A program made the translations under genes and the position numbers. From JASHVB01 sp035508435 (GTDB lineage Bacteria > Pseudomonadota > Alphaproteobacteria > Acetobacterales > Acetobacteraceae): DNA of 64,000 bases. Shown piece by piece: positions 49,291-58,330 of this stretch (its first letter is position 1; every line of letters starts with the position of its first letter). Under the pieces are notes generated by a model. That model ran no database searches, had not been told where the DNA came from, and saw only the letters and a list, made by a program, of their open reading frames with translations. Location of the stretch: contig DATJNA010000079.1 of assembly GCA_035508435.1 (NCBI GenBank), positions 40,699 through 104,698 of the forward strand, read 5' to 3'.

Positions 49291-50034
49291 TCACCACCTC
49301 TCGCCGTAGGGGCGCAGGTCGAGCTCGTGGGTCCAGGCGTCGCGCGGCTGCCGGTGAAGCTGCCAATAGGTTTCGGCGATCGAGGTCGGGTTCATCAGCA
49401 CGTCGGGTTCGATCGCCGCGCCGCCTCCGCGCTGGCGGCGGCGTTCGCGCACCCAGGCGGTGTCGACGCCGGCATCGATCACCAGATGGGCGACGTGAAT
49501 GTTCTGCTGCCCCAACTCGCGCGCCATGCTCTGCGCCACCGCGCGCAGGCCGAACTTGGCGCTGGCGAACGCCGTATAGCCGATGCCGCCGCGCATGCTG
49601 GCGGTGGCGCCGGTGAAAAAGATCGAGCCGTGCCCGTGCGGCAGCATCAGCCGCGCCGCCTCGCGCCCCGCGAGGAAGCCGGCATAGCAGGCCATTTCCC
49701 ACACCTTGCGGAACACGCGCTCGGTGGTTTCGAGCAATGGGAAATTGACGTTGGCGCCGACGTTGAAGATGCAGACTTCCAGTGGCGCCGCATGGTCGGC
49801 CTCGGTGAGGAACGCGGCGATCGACTCCTCCTTGCGTGCATCCAGCGTGCCGCCGGTGCAGCGGCCGCCGGCGGCCGCGATCTCGGCCACCAGCGGCGCC
49901 AGCTTGTCGCCGTTGCGGCGGCCGGCAAAGACGTTGTAGCCGCCGGCCGCGAACCGGCGTGCGATCGCCGCGCCGATGAAGTCGCCGGCGCCGATCACGG
50001 CAACCGAGGCGTTGCGTGGTGGGTCTGTCACCAT
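49291..50034 (-). CDS. SDR-family protein with Phe replacing the catalytic Tyr
   Basis: Short-chain dehydrogenase fold of 247 residues. The nucleotide loop is atypical (GAGDFIG, about residues 13-19) and the active-site block reads AFASAK: the YxxxK tyrosine is replaced by Phe, while Lys is kept and a Tyr lies three residues earlier (IGYTAFASAK). C-terminal VIDAGVDTAWV and MNPTSIAETYWQLHRQP are characteristic of this subgroup. Oxidoreductase activity is therefore doubtful; a non-classical or binding role is possible. Start is either the ATG used or the GTG following it, given AGGAG only three bases before the ATG. First gene of a two-gene operon. Confidence 0.82.
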   Translation of the reverse strand: MVTDPPRNASVAVIGAGDFIGAAIARRFAAGGYNVFAGRRNGDKLAPLVAEIAAAGGRCTGGTLDARKEESIAAFLTEADHAAPLEVCIFNVGANVNFPLLETTERVFRKVWEMACYAGFLAGREAARLMLPHGHGSIFFTGATASMRGGIGYTAFASAKFGLRAVAQSMARELGQQNIHVAHLVIDAGVDTAWVRERRRQRGGGAAIEPDVLMNPTSIAETYWQLHRQPRDAWTHELDLRPYGERW

Positions 50035-50147
50035 CGGCTCCTTGTGTTGGGCGGTAGCCTGCGTGCGTGACGGCGGCTTTGCCGGCGTCCGTGCTAGTGT
50101 GCTCCGCTGCGGCGCGGGCCGCCACATGGCGAGAGGGAGCCATCAGC

Positions 50148-51041
50148 ATGAAAGTCGGTGTGATCGGTCTCGGCACCATGGGCATGGGCGCGGCGCTGAA
50201 TCTCCACAAGAGGGGCCATGCGGTCACCGGCTGCGAAATCCGCGAGGCGGCGCGGGCCGAGTTCGCCGCCGCCGGCGCCCACGCGGTCGGTTCGCCGGCG
50301 GAATTGCCGCCGGACACCGAGGCGGTGGTGGTGTTCGTCATCACCGCCGCGCAGACCGAGGACGTGTTGTTCGGCGCCAACGGCTGCCTCGCGCGGCTGC
50401 ATCCGGGCGCGGTGATCCTGTGCTGCGCGACGGTGGCTCCCGAAGCCGCCCGCGGGTTGGGCAAGCGCATCGCCGATGCGGGGTTCCTGATGCTGGACTC
50501 GCCGGTCTCCGGGGGGCGCGTTGGCGCGCAGGCGGGCACCATGACGGTGATGGCCTCGGGGTCCGACGCAGCCTTCGCGAAGGCCCAGCCGGCGCTGGAG
50601 GCGATCTCCGGCAAGGTGTGGAAGCTCGGGGCGGAGCCCGGGATCGGCAGCACGGTGAAGATGGTGAACCAGTTGCTGGCCGGCGTGCATATTGCGACCG
50701 CCGCCGAGGCACTCGCGCTGGGCATTCGGGCCGGAGCCGATCCGCGCACATTGTTCGAGGTGATCTCGAGTTCCGCCGGCAGTTCCTGGATGTGGCAGAA
50801 CCGTGTGCCGCATATCCTGGATGGCGACGACACGCCGCTGTCGGCGGTGAACATTTTCGTCAAGGACCTGGGCATCGTGCTGGATCAGGCGCGGGCGCTG
50901 ACCTTCCCGCTGCCGCTGGCCGCCGCGGCGCATCAGTTGTTCCTGGCGGCGGCGGCGCATGGCGAGGGGGCGAAGGACGACGCATTCGTCATTCGGGTGT
51001 GGCAGGCGCTGACGGGGATCGAGTTGCCGGAACCGAACTAA
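50148..51041 (+). CDS. ltnD: L-threonate dehydrogenase-like NAD-binding dehydrogenase
   Basis: Beta-hydroxyacid dehydrogenase of 297 residues. N-terminal Rossmann motif GVIGLGTMGMGAA (residues 4-16), substrate loop DSPVSGGRVGAQAGTMT (about 121-137), and catalytic Lys in VKMVNQLLAGVHIA (about 170). The late block ISSSAGSSWMWQNRVPHIL is characteristic of the LtnD branch, which oxidises L-threonate at C2 in four-carbon acid catabolism. LtnD normally sits with otnK/otnC/otnI; these partners are absent here, so the in vivo substrate is open. AGAGGGAG precedes the ATG; the longer frame was rejected. Confidence 0.8.
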   Translation: MKVGVIGLGTMGMGAALNLHKRGHAVTGCEIREAARAEFAAAGAHAVGSPAELPPDTEAVVVFVITAAQTEDVLFGANGCLARLHPGAVILCCATVAPEAARGLGKRIADAGFLMLDSPVSGGRVGAQAGTMTVMASGSDAAFAKAQPALEAISGKVWKLGAEPGIGSTVKMVNQLLAGVHIATAAEALALGIRAGADPRTLFEVISSSAGSSWMWQNRVPHILDGDDTPLSAVNIFVKDLGIVLDQARALTFPLPLAAAAHQLFLAAAAHGEGAKDDAFVIRVWQALTGIELPEPN

Positions 51042-51048
51042 CGCGTTC

Positions 51049-51158
51049 CTGTCATTGCGAGGAGCGGATCCCGCCATTGCGAGCACCGCGGGTGAGGAGC
51101 GGATCCGGTCATTGCGAGCACCGCGAGCGAAGCGTGGCGGGACGCAGCAATTCCGGTC
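51049..51158. repeat. cluster of dispersed palindromic repeat units
   Basis: Three copies of CATTGCGAG within about 100 bases, the last extended as CATTGCGAGCACCGCGAGCG-AAGCGTGGCGGGACG. Same family as the elements near 7.25, 17.86 and 52.6 kb. The rest of the gap up to the luciferase-like gene shows no gene. Confidence 0.65.
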
Positions 51159-51312
51159 ATGCGCGTGCCGGTGACCGAGCCTGCTGCCTCGGGTCGAGGC
51201 CGAGGACCGCTGCGTTGCCCGCAACGACAGGATTCCGCTTCCCGCGACGGCAGCCGGGAGTTGCCATCCCCCTGCCACGCCCTACCATGTGTTCAGCAAG
51301 GAGGAACGCGGC

Positions 51313-52497
51313 ATGATCACAAAATTCGACAGCCTCTACGCCGGCCACGTTGACCTGGACAACGTCGGCTACGCCGGCACCCCGATCAACGACCGGCTCT
51401 ATTCCAACGAGCATCTCGCCACCGCGCTGGAGAAGGCGCAGTCGATGGCGGTGCTGATGGACGGCCTCGGCTACAACGCGTTCTGGATGGCAGAGCATCA
51501 TTTCCAGCGCGAAGGCACCGAGTGCATCCCGAACGTGCTGCTGATGGCGCTGCACCTCACGCACGTGACCAGGAAGCTCAAGATCGGCTGCGGGTTCAAC
51601 ATCGCGCCGATGTGGCATCCGCTGCGTCTCGCCGAGGACTATGCCATGGCGGACATCCTCTCCGGCGGACGGGTGATCTTCGGTCTCGGCCGCGGCTACC
51701 ACACGCGCGAAGTGGAAACTTTTGGCGCGCCGTTGCTGGACCAGGCCGCCAATCGCGAATTGTACGAGGAGCAAACGGACATCATTTTCAAGGCGTTCAA
51801 TGAGGAGTCGTTCAGCCATCGGGGAAAACACTATACGCTGCCGCCAGAAGTGCCGTATCGCGGCTATACGCTGAAGGACCTCACGCTGGTGCCACGCCCG
51901 CTGCGGCGACCAGTAGAATGCTGGCAGCCGATCCAGGGCGGCACATTGCGCGCCATGGAGTTCATGGCCAAGCACGGCATCCAGGGCATGGTCGGCGGCG
52001 GCTCGGCCGAAGGCGGCGCGATGCACAAGGTGGTGCTGGGCTGGCAGCAGGCGCACGCCAACCAGGGCAAGCACATCGAGCTGGGCGAGCGGCTGTGCTT
52101 CGGCTTCCATTTCTACATGGCCGACAGCAAGGCGGACGGCATCCGGCGCGCGGCGAAATACTACGAAGAGAACATGAAGATGTTCGGCGAGCTGCGCCTG
52201 GTGCGCGCGCTGACGGAGGAGCAAATTGAAGTCATGCGGGATCCGAAGCGGGCGGCGGCGGCGAAGCTGCCGCGGATCGACGACGCGGTGAATGCCGGCG
52301 GATTCCTGACCGGGAATGCGAACGAGGTCATCGACCATTTGAAGGCGCTGGAGGAGAAGTATCCGGCGCTGGATCGGATCTCGGTCAGTCTTTCGGTCGG
52401 CGTGCCGAAATCGGAGGCGCTCGAGCAATTGCAGCGCTTCGCCGAGGAGGTGATGCCGGCATTCCAGCCGGCGCGCGTGCTGGAGCCGGCGAAGTAG
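51313..52497 (+). CDS. LLM-class flavin-dependent monooxygenase (bacterial luciferase family)
   Basis: TIM-barrel FMN/F420-type oxidoreductase of 394 residues. Typical blocks are GYNAFWMAEHHFQREG (about residues 50-65), KIGCGFNIAPMWHPLRLAED, GRVIFGLGRGYHTREVETFG (about 115-135) and NQGKH. Substrate unknown; family members act on alkanals, alkanesulfonates, nitriloacetate and similar. AAGGAGG eight bases before the ATG selects this start over one eight codons upstream. It stands between repeat elements, without an adjacent flavin reductase. Confidence 0.9.
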   Translation: MITKFDSLYAGHVDLDNVGYAGTPINDRLYSNEHLATALEKAQSMAVLMDGLGYNAFWMAEHHFQREGTECIPNVLLMALHLTHVTRKLKIGCGFNIAPMWHPLRLAEDYAMADILSGGRVIFGLGRGYHTREVETFGAPLLDQAANRELYEEQTDIIFKAFNEESFSHRGKHYTLPPEVPYRGYTLKDLTLVPRPLRRPVECWQPIQGGTLRAMEFMAKHGIQGMVGGGSAEGGAMHKVVLGWQQAHANQGKHIELGERLCFGFHFYMADSKADGIRRAAKYYEENMKMFGELRLVRALTEEQIEVMRDPKRAAAAKLPRIDDAVNAGGFLTGNANEVIDHLKALEEKYPALDRISVSLSVGVPKSEALEQLQRFAEEVMPAFQPARVLEPAK

Positions 52498-52581
52498 GGC
52501 GTTGGCTGCGTCAGTCGCGGCGCCGCGCCGAGTGGCGGCGCCCTCCACCTGTCGTCACGCTGAGCCGCGCCGCCGTCCATC

Positions 52582-52634
52582 TGTCATTGCCAGGACCGCA
52601 AGCGAAGCGTGGCGGGACGAAGCAATCCCGGTCG
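52582..52634. repeat. dispersed palindromic repeat copy
   Basis: TCATTGCCAGGACCGCAAGC followed by GAAGCGTGGCGGGACGAAGC, a close copy of the 51.1 kb unit and of the core at 17.86 kb, located after the luciferase-like gene. Confidence 0.6.
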
Positions 52635-52710
52635 AGTGGGGCACCGATGCTGCTGCCCTCGCCCGACCAAGAGTGCTTCGGCCGAGCCGGGGTCTCGCAA
52701 GAAACCGGGT

Positions 52711-52814
52711 CTCCCCCTCCCCTTGAGGGAGGCGGCTGGGGGGAGGGGTCGAAACATGACCCACGCTTCGACCCCTCCCCCTGCCCCCTCGCCCCTGCCT
52801 CAAGGGGAGGGGGA
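52711..52814. repeat. large imperfect inverted repeat
   Basis: A left arm running CTCCCCCTCCCCTTGAGG to GGGGAGGGGTCGAA and a right arm TTCGACCCCTCCCC to CCTCAAGGGGAGGGGGA pair across an 11-base centre (around 52759). Total about 104 bases, close to the form of a small MITE-like element. The surrounding 620-base gap before the CheB gene contains no gene I recognise. Confidence 0.6.
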
Positions 52815-53119
52815 CGCTGCCATCGTTTCATCCGGCCGCGGGGCGGCCGCCCCGGCCGGTGGCAACTCGCAATGACAGGAACGCCGCCTGAGAGAGGCGC
52901 GGGCACGTCCGGTTTCCGGCCCACAAGACGGACCGTCAGCCACGCCAGCCTACCGGCGCCGATCCGTTACCGCATGTTGCGTCAACCCGGACCACGCCAA
53001 CGTGAAGCCGGGCAGCGGCAATTTTCCTGCGCCGGTCCGTTCAGGTGCCATTCCGGTCTCTTGACGCCCCGGTTCCGCGAATCCAGTGCGCCTGGAACCA
53101 CCATGACCCGCAGGCAGTC

Positions 53120-54214
53120 ATGTCCCATCAGCTTCCCACCGCGGGGCCGCCGAGCAATCCCGCCAGCCAGCGACCGCACCATGGCACCGCAGCCGCTCCC
53201 GCCATTGGCAATCGCGACATCATCACCATTGGTGCATCCGCCGGCGGGCTCGAGCCGCTGAAACAGGTGCTGACCGCGCTGCCCGCCGATCTGCCGGCAG
53301 CGATTTTTGTCGTGCTGCATGTCGGCGGCAGCAGCCATCTGGCAGAAATCCTCCACCGCCACAGCAATCTGCCGGTGCATCGCGCGGTCAGCGGTGCCGC
53401 GGTCGAGCCGGGCCACGTGTACGTCGCCGTGCCGGGCTGCCATCTGTTGCTGCACGACAGCCACGTCCTGCTGCGTCGCGGCCCGCGGGAAAACCTCTCC
53501 CGTCCAGCGATCGACCCATTGTTCCGCTCCGCCGCCACCGTGTTCGGCGCGCGCGTCATTGGGGTGGTGCTGTCCGGTGCTTTGAACGACGGCACCGCCG
53601 GGCTGCGCGCCATCAAGCGCTGCGGCGGCATCGCCGTCGTGCAGCTTCCCTCCGACGCCGTGTTTCCGGAGATGCCGATTGGCGCGTTGCGCCATGTTCG
53701 CGCCGACCATCTGGCCGCCGGGCACGATATCGGGGCATTGCTCGCACGGCTGGTGCATGAGCCCGCCGGCGAGACGCCGGAGATCCCCTTCGACATCAGG
53801 CTGGAAACCGCTATTGCGGCGCAGGAGCTGGGCGGCATGGCAACCAATCAGCGGCTCGGACAGCCGTCGCAATTCGCCTGTCCCGAATGCCACGGCGTCC
53901 TGTGGGAAATCGACGACGACGGCCTGGTGCGCTACCGTTGCCACGCGGGGCACGCGTTTACTGCCGAAGCCGTGCAGGCCGACCAGGGCAGACGCACCGA
54001 GGAGCTGCTGTGGAATTTGTTGCGCAGCCACCAGGAACGGGCGGCGCTGGCGGAGCGGATGGCCGCGCGGGAGCATGCGCTGCAACACCACAAGACGGCC
54101 GATATGCTCCGGCGCCGGGCTCGTGGCTATGAAGAAGACGCCGAGATCATCCGGCGCCTGCTGGCCAAGGCCGGCCCAGAAGAGCCGGCCACCGCCCAAG
54201 GGGAAATGACATGA
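53120..54214 (+). CDS. CheB-type protein-glutamate methylesterase with C-terminal zinc ribbon
   Basis: CheB methylesterase domain without a receiver domain, 364 residues. The catalytic triad is readable: Ser40 in TIGASAGGLEPL, His67 in VVLHVGG, Asp157 in LSGALNDGTAGL. After residue 240 comes a zinc-ribbon-like module, CPECHGVLW...RYRCHAGHAFT, then a helical tail. Without a receiver it cannot be controlled by direct phosphorylation as in E. coli. Its stop overlaps the next ATG (ATGA), so it is made together with the CheB-CheR-kinase fusion. Start at the ATG closest to the fold; 25 more codons are open upstream. Confidence 0.88.
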   Translation: MSHQLPTAGPPSNPASQRPHHGTAAAPAIGNRDIITIGASAGGLEPLKQVLTALPADLPAAIFVVLHVGGSSHLAEILHRHSNLPVHRAVSGAAVEPGHVYVAVPGCHLLLHDSHVLLRRGPRENLSRPAIDPLFRSAATVFGARVIGVVLSGALNDGTAGLRAIKRCGGIAVVQLPSDAVFPEMPIGALRHVRADHLAAGHDIGALLARLVHEPAGETPEIPFDIRLETAIAAQELGGMATNQRLGQPSQFACPECHGVLWEIDDDGLVRYRCHAGHAFTAEAVQADQGRRTEELLWNLLRSHQERAALAERMAAREHALQHHKTADMLRRRARGYEEDAEIIRRLLAKAGPEEPATAQGEMT

Positions 54215-57200
54215 ACGAACCGGATTCCGCAATCCCGGAACCGAGTCCCGAAGAGACGGAATCGCATCACGCCGATGCTGTGCCCATCGTCGGCATCGGC
54301 GCCTCCGCGGGCGGCATCGATGCGCTGCGGCGCATGTTGCAGAACCTGCATCACAGCAGCGGCCTGGCGCTGGTGATCGTGCAGCACCTCATGCCCACCC
54401 ATGAAAGCGCGCTGGCGGAGATCCTTGGCCGCAACACCGACCTGCCGGTGACGCAGATCGAGAATGAGACCGAAGTCGTTGCAGACCATGTCTACGTGAT
54501 TCCGCCCAATGCCGGCCTGACGATCGATCATGGCCGGCTGCAGCTGATACCGCTGAGCGGCAACCGCGTGCATCCCAATGTGATCGACGAGTTCTTCACC
54601 TCGCTGGCGCATGACCGGGGGGAACGTGCGGCGTGCGTCATTCTCTCCGGCACCGGCAGCGACGGCACGCTGGGCCTGCGCGCGGTGAAGGAAAACGGCG
54701 GCCTCACCGTCGCCCAGGCCGATGCCGAATATGACGGCATGATGCGCAGCGCCGTCGCCACCGGCCTGGTCGATTTCATGCTGCGCCCGGAGGAGATGCC
54801 GGCCAGCCTGGTGGCCTATTTCCAGGAAGCCCCCCGGATCGATGAGGCGGCCGAGCAAGACTGGGTCAGGCCGGAAACCGCCGGCCAGTTGGAGCAAATC
54901 GCCCAACTGTTGAGGGCACAAACGGGACACGATTTCAGCAACTACAAGGAGCGCACCATCATCCGCCGCGTCCGGCGGCGCATGCACGTGCTGCAGATTG
55001 AAGAAGTGCCTGCCTTCATCGCGCGGCTGCGCCGCGATCCGCGCGAGGTCAGTCTGCTGTTTCAGGACCTGCTGATCGGCGTCACCAGTTTCTTCCGCGA
55101 TCCCGACGCGTTCGCCGCCATCGCCCGCGACGTGGTGCCGAATTTGTTCGACGGCAAGGGGCCGGACGACACGGTTCGGGTCTGGGTGGCGGGCTGCGCC
55201 ACCGGCGAGGAGGCTTACTCCATCGCCATCCTGCTGCGCGAGGCTTCGCCATCCCGCGGCGGCCCGAAGCTGCAGATCTTCGCCAGCGATATCGACGACC
55301 ATGCGCTGGATATCGCCCGGGTCGGCCGCTATCCCGCCACCATCGAGAAGGACGTCACGCCCGAGCGGCTGATGCGGTTCTTCCATCGCGAGGACGGCAC
55401 CTATCGCATCGCCAGCGATCTGCGCGAAATCTGCTTGTTCTCGTCGCATAACCTGCTGCGCGATGCGCCGTTCTCCAAACTGGACCTGATCTCCTGCCGC
55501 AATTTGCTGATCTACCTGAGCCCGGAGCTGCAGGACCGCATCATCCCGCTGTTCCATTACGCTATCAATCCAAATGGCTACCTCTTCCTCGGCACCTCGG
55601 AAAACGTCACGCGCCACACGCGCCTGTTTGTGACAGTGGAAAAGTTGCAGCGCATCTTCCGCCGCCGTTCGTTCCCGGAGCGGCGGATTCCGGAATTTCC
55701 GCTGACCGCACCGGACCTGGCGCGGCGTGTCCCGCCAACGCCTGCGCTGCGTCCCGCGGGCGGCGAGAACAGCCTGCGCGCCGCGGCCGAGCGGCAGTTG
55801 CTGGAACGCTTCACGCCGGCCTACGCCGTGATCAATTCCGATGGCGATCTGCTGCATTCCTCCGGACGCACCGGCAAGTATCTCGAACTGCCCCCCGGCG
55901 CACCGGACACCAATCTTTTCAATCTCGCGCGGTCCGGCCTGCGCGTTGAGCTGCGCGCCGCCCTGCACAAGGCCATGGTCAGCGGACAGCTCGTCGTGCA
56001 TTCCAAGCTCAGGGTCGGCACCAACGGTGGCACCCAGGACATCGATTTGTTCGTCCAGCCGATGCGCTACCTGCCCGCCTCGGAAGGCCTGTTCATGGTG
56101 GTGTTCCAGGACCTGGGCGAGATCAAGCCGATGGGAGAGCAAATCGTCCTGGTCTCGACCGAAGGCGAGGATGGCAGCGCGCATACGCTGGAAGCCGAGC
56201 TGCGCGCCACCAGGGAGCGCCTGCAAACCACCACCGAGGAACTGGAAGCCTCCAACGAGGAGCTGAAATCCGGCAACGAAGAATTGCAGTCGATGAACGA
56301 AGAGCTGCAATCCGCCAACGAGGAATTGCAGACCTCCAAGGAAGAGCTGCAGTCGATCAACGAGGAATTGCAGACCGTCAACTCCGAGCTGAACGCCCGC
56401 GTGGAGGAGCTCAGCCACGCCAACAACGACATGCGGAACCTGCTGGACAGCACGCAGATCGCCACCTTGTTCCTGGACCGCATGCTGAATGTCAAAAGCT
56501 TCACCCCGGCGGCGAAGGACGTGTTTCGCCTGGTGGAAAGCGATGCCGGCCGGCCGATCATGCACGTGCGCTCGCGCGTCGATTGCGACACGCTGCAAGA
56601 GGACGCCGAGCGGGTGCTGCGCACGCTCGCCACGATCGAAAAGCCGGTGCGCAGCAACGAGAACGGCACCCGCTACATGATGCGCCTGCTGCCGTACCGC
56701 ACGGCGGACAACGTGATCAACGGCGTGGTGCTGACCTTTACCGACGTGACGCGGGTTTCCGCCGCCGAGGCGGAGATCGCGCGGCTGACCGAAGATCTGC
56801 GGGCACGCATCACCGAGCTGGAGACATTGCTGGAGATCGTCCCGGTCGGGGTGATGATTGCCGACAACGGTGACCCGTCGCGCGTCGTCATGAATACCTA
56901 CGGTGCGCGTCTGATGGACGAGCCGGACGGCCGTACCGGGCTGGTGCCGCTGACCGTGCCGTACCGCTTGTTCCAGGACGACAAGGAACTGGCGCCGGAC
57001 GAACATCCGCTGCGCCGCGCTGTCCGCCTGGGCCAGGCGGTGCCGCCCTGGCAGGGCCGGCTCGAGACCGCCAGCGGCCGCAGCACGTTCGTGCTGGTCA
57101 CCGCCACGCCGCTGTTCGCCGAAGACCGGCGCGTCCGCGGCGCAATCGCGGCCATCGTGGACATGTCAGAGCATAAGCGGGCAGAGGAGCAACAGCTTCG

Positions 57201-57807
57201 GCTGCTGCATGAGTTGCAGCACCGGGTGAAGAACACGCTGGCGACGGTCGCCTCGCTGGCGACCCGCATGTCGCAGCGCAGCCGGACGGTAGAAGAGTTC
57301 CGCGCGGCGTTCCTGTCGCGGCTGGTCGCCATGGGCCGGATGCACGACTTGCTCGCCGGCGGAGCGTGGACCGCCGCCAGCCTGCGCGCGCTGATCGGTG
57401 CGGCGCTGGAGCCCTATGGCGGCCTCGATAGCGCGAACGTGCACGTCGCGGGCGACGAGACCCGGCTCGACGCCGGCACCGCCGCCACGCTGGGCATGGT
57501 ACTGCATGAGCTGGCGACGAACGCCGCGAAATACGGTGCCCTCTCGGTCACCGGCGGCACCGTGGACGTGGCATGGACGCGCGAGCAGGAGGTGCAATCG
57601 GGCAAATCCTGGCTGCACCTGACCTGGACGGAGCGCAACGGCCCGCCGGTGGATCCCGCGGCGGCCCCCGGCTTCGGCACCGGTTTCATCACGCGTGCCG
57701 TCGAATACGAGCTGCAAGGCAAGGCCGACCTGGAACTTACCCCGCCAGGCGTGCGTTGCACGATCACGTTTCCTCTTTCGGAGACAGCAGAACGGCCTCC
57801 GAGATAG
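54211..57807 (+). CDS. CheB-CheR-PAS-HWE histidine kinase fusion protein
   Basis: Cytoplasmic signalling fusion of 1198 residues. Order: CheB methylesterase (about 25-215; GIGASAGGIDAL, VIVQHLMPTHES, LSGTGSDGTLGL), CheR methyltransferase (about 225-490; SAM motif VAGCATGEEAYSIA; KLDLISCRNLLIYL), PAS-like region (about 530-640), a coiled coil of repeated NEELQS heptads (about 660-745), two further PAS domains, and a C-terminal HWE/HisKA_2 kinase with phospho-acceptor His1004 in ELQHRVKN and N-box HELATNAAKYGAL. It combines receptor demethylation, methylation and kinase output in one chain. Coupled to the CheB gene upstream and followed 12 bases later by a response regulator. No membrane segment. 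Confidence 0.92.
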   Translation: MNEPDSAIPEPSPEETESHHADAVPIVGIGASAGGIDALRRMLQNLHHSSGLALVIVQHLMPTHESALAEILGRNTDLPVTQIENETEVVADHVYVIPPNAGLTIDHGRLQLIPLSGNRVHPNVIDEFFTSLAHDRGERAACVILSGTGSDGTLGLRAVKENGGLTVAQADAEYDGMMRSAVATGLVDFMLRPEEMPASLVAYFQEAPRIDEAAEQDWVRPETAGQLEQIAQLLRAQTGHDFSNYKERTIIRRVRRRMHVLQIEEVPAFIARLRRDPREVSLLFQDLLIGVTSFFRDPDAFAAIARDVVPNLFDGKGPDDTVRVWVAGCATGEEAYSIAILLREASPSRGGPKLQIFASDIDDHALDIARVGRYPATIEKDVTPERLMRFFHREDGTYRIASDLREICLFSSHNLLRDAPFSKLDLISCRNLLIYLSPELQDRIIPLFHYAINPNGYLFLGTSENVTRHTRLFVTVEKLQRIFRRRSFPERRIPEFPLTAPDLARRVPPTPALRPAGGENSLRAAAERQLLERFTPAYAVINSDGDLLHSSGRTGKYLELPPGAPDTNLFNLARSGLRVELRAALHKAMVSGQLVVHSKLRVGTNGGTQDIDLFVQPMRYLPASEGLFMVVFQDLGEIKPMGEQIVLVSTEGEDGSAHTLEAELRATRERLQTTTEELEASNEELKSGNEELQSMNEELQSANEELQTSKEELQSINEELQTVNSELNARVEELSHANNDMRNLLDSTQIATLFLDRMLNVKSFTPAAKDVFRLVESDAGRPIMHVRSRVDCDTLQEDAERVLRTLATIEKPVRSNENGTRYMMRLLPYRTADNVINGVVLTFTDVTRVSAAEAEIARLTEDLRARITELETLLEIVPVGVMIADNGDPSRVVMNTYGARLMDEPDGRTGLVPLTVPYRLFQDDKELAPDEHPLRRAVRLGQAVPPWQGRLETASGRSTFVLVTATPLFAEDRRVRGAIAAIVDMSEHKRAEEQQLRLLHELQHRVKNTLATVASLATRMSQRSRTVEEFRAAFLSRLVAMGRMHDLLAGGAWTAASLRALIGAALEPYGGLDSANVHVAGDETRLDAGTAATLGMVLHELATNAAKYGALSVTGGTVDVAWTREQEVQSGKSWLHLTWTERNGPPVDPAAAPGFGTGFITRAVEYELQGKADLELTPPGVRCTITFPLSETAERPPR

Positions 57808-57819
57808 GAGAGGAGAGCA

Positions 57820-58200
57820 ATGCCCGGCGCTGCCTCGACCGATCTGGATGGACTCTTCGTTCTTGTCGTGGAGGACACCGTGCTGGTCGCGGACCTCCTG
57901 ACGGAGGCATTGGCGGAGCGCGGTTGCCGCATCGTCGGTCCGGCGGCGCGCCTGGAACACGGGCTGTCGTTGGCGGCAACCACTGCGCTGGACGGCGCAT
58001 TGCTCGATGTGAACCTGGCCGGCGAGACCTGCTTTCCCATCGCCGATGCCCTGGCCGCCCGAGGTGTCCCGTTCGCATTCCTCACCGGGTATGGCGATGC
58101 GGTCCTGCCGCCCACCTATCGCACCGCGCCGCGCCTGACCAAGCCATTCGATCTGGAGCAAATGATCGAGCTGGCGGCGCGTCACTTCCGGCGGAAGTGA
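57820..58200 (+). CDS. single-domain response regulator
   Basis: Receiver-only protein of 126 residues. Acidic pocket E18/D19 (VVEDT), phospho-acceptor Asp63 in ALLDVNL, switch Thr89 in FLTGYGD and Lys108 in RLTKPF are all in place. It has no output domain, so it works as a phosphate sink or protein-binding regulator, as single receivers beside HWE kinases often do. It lies 12 bases after the kinase stop and is its likely partner. Confidence 0.9.
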   Translation: MPGAASTDLDGLFVLVVEDTVLVADLLTEALAERGCRIVGPAARLEHGLSLAATTALDGALLDVNLAGETCFPIADALAARGVPFAFLTGYGDAVLPPTYRTAPRLTKPFDLEQMIELAARHFRRK

Positions 58201-58330
58201 AGCCAGCGCCGCGCGATTGTTCAGACCCAGGCGCAGCCAGCGCCGCGCCGCGCCGCGCCAAGGCGAGCGGCCTCGCTTGATCATTGCCGACAACCGGCGG
58301 CTGCGGCTGAACTCTCTGGCAACCCAAGAC

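Noticed and set aside
54127..57006. 959-codon open frame on the minus strand
   Set aside because: It lies wholly opposite the CheB-CheR-kinase fusion, is His/Gln/Arg/Ala-rich without motifs, and is a typical GC-driven shadow.
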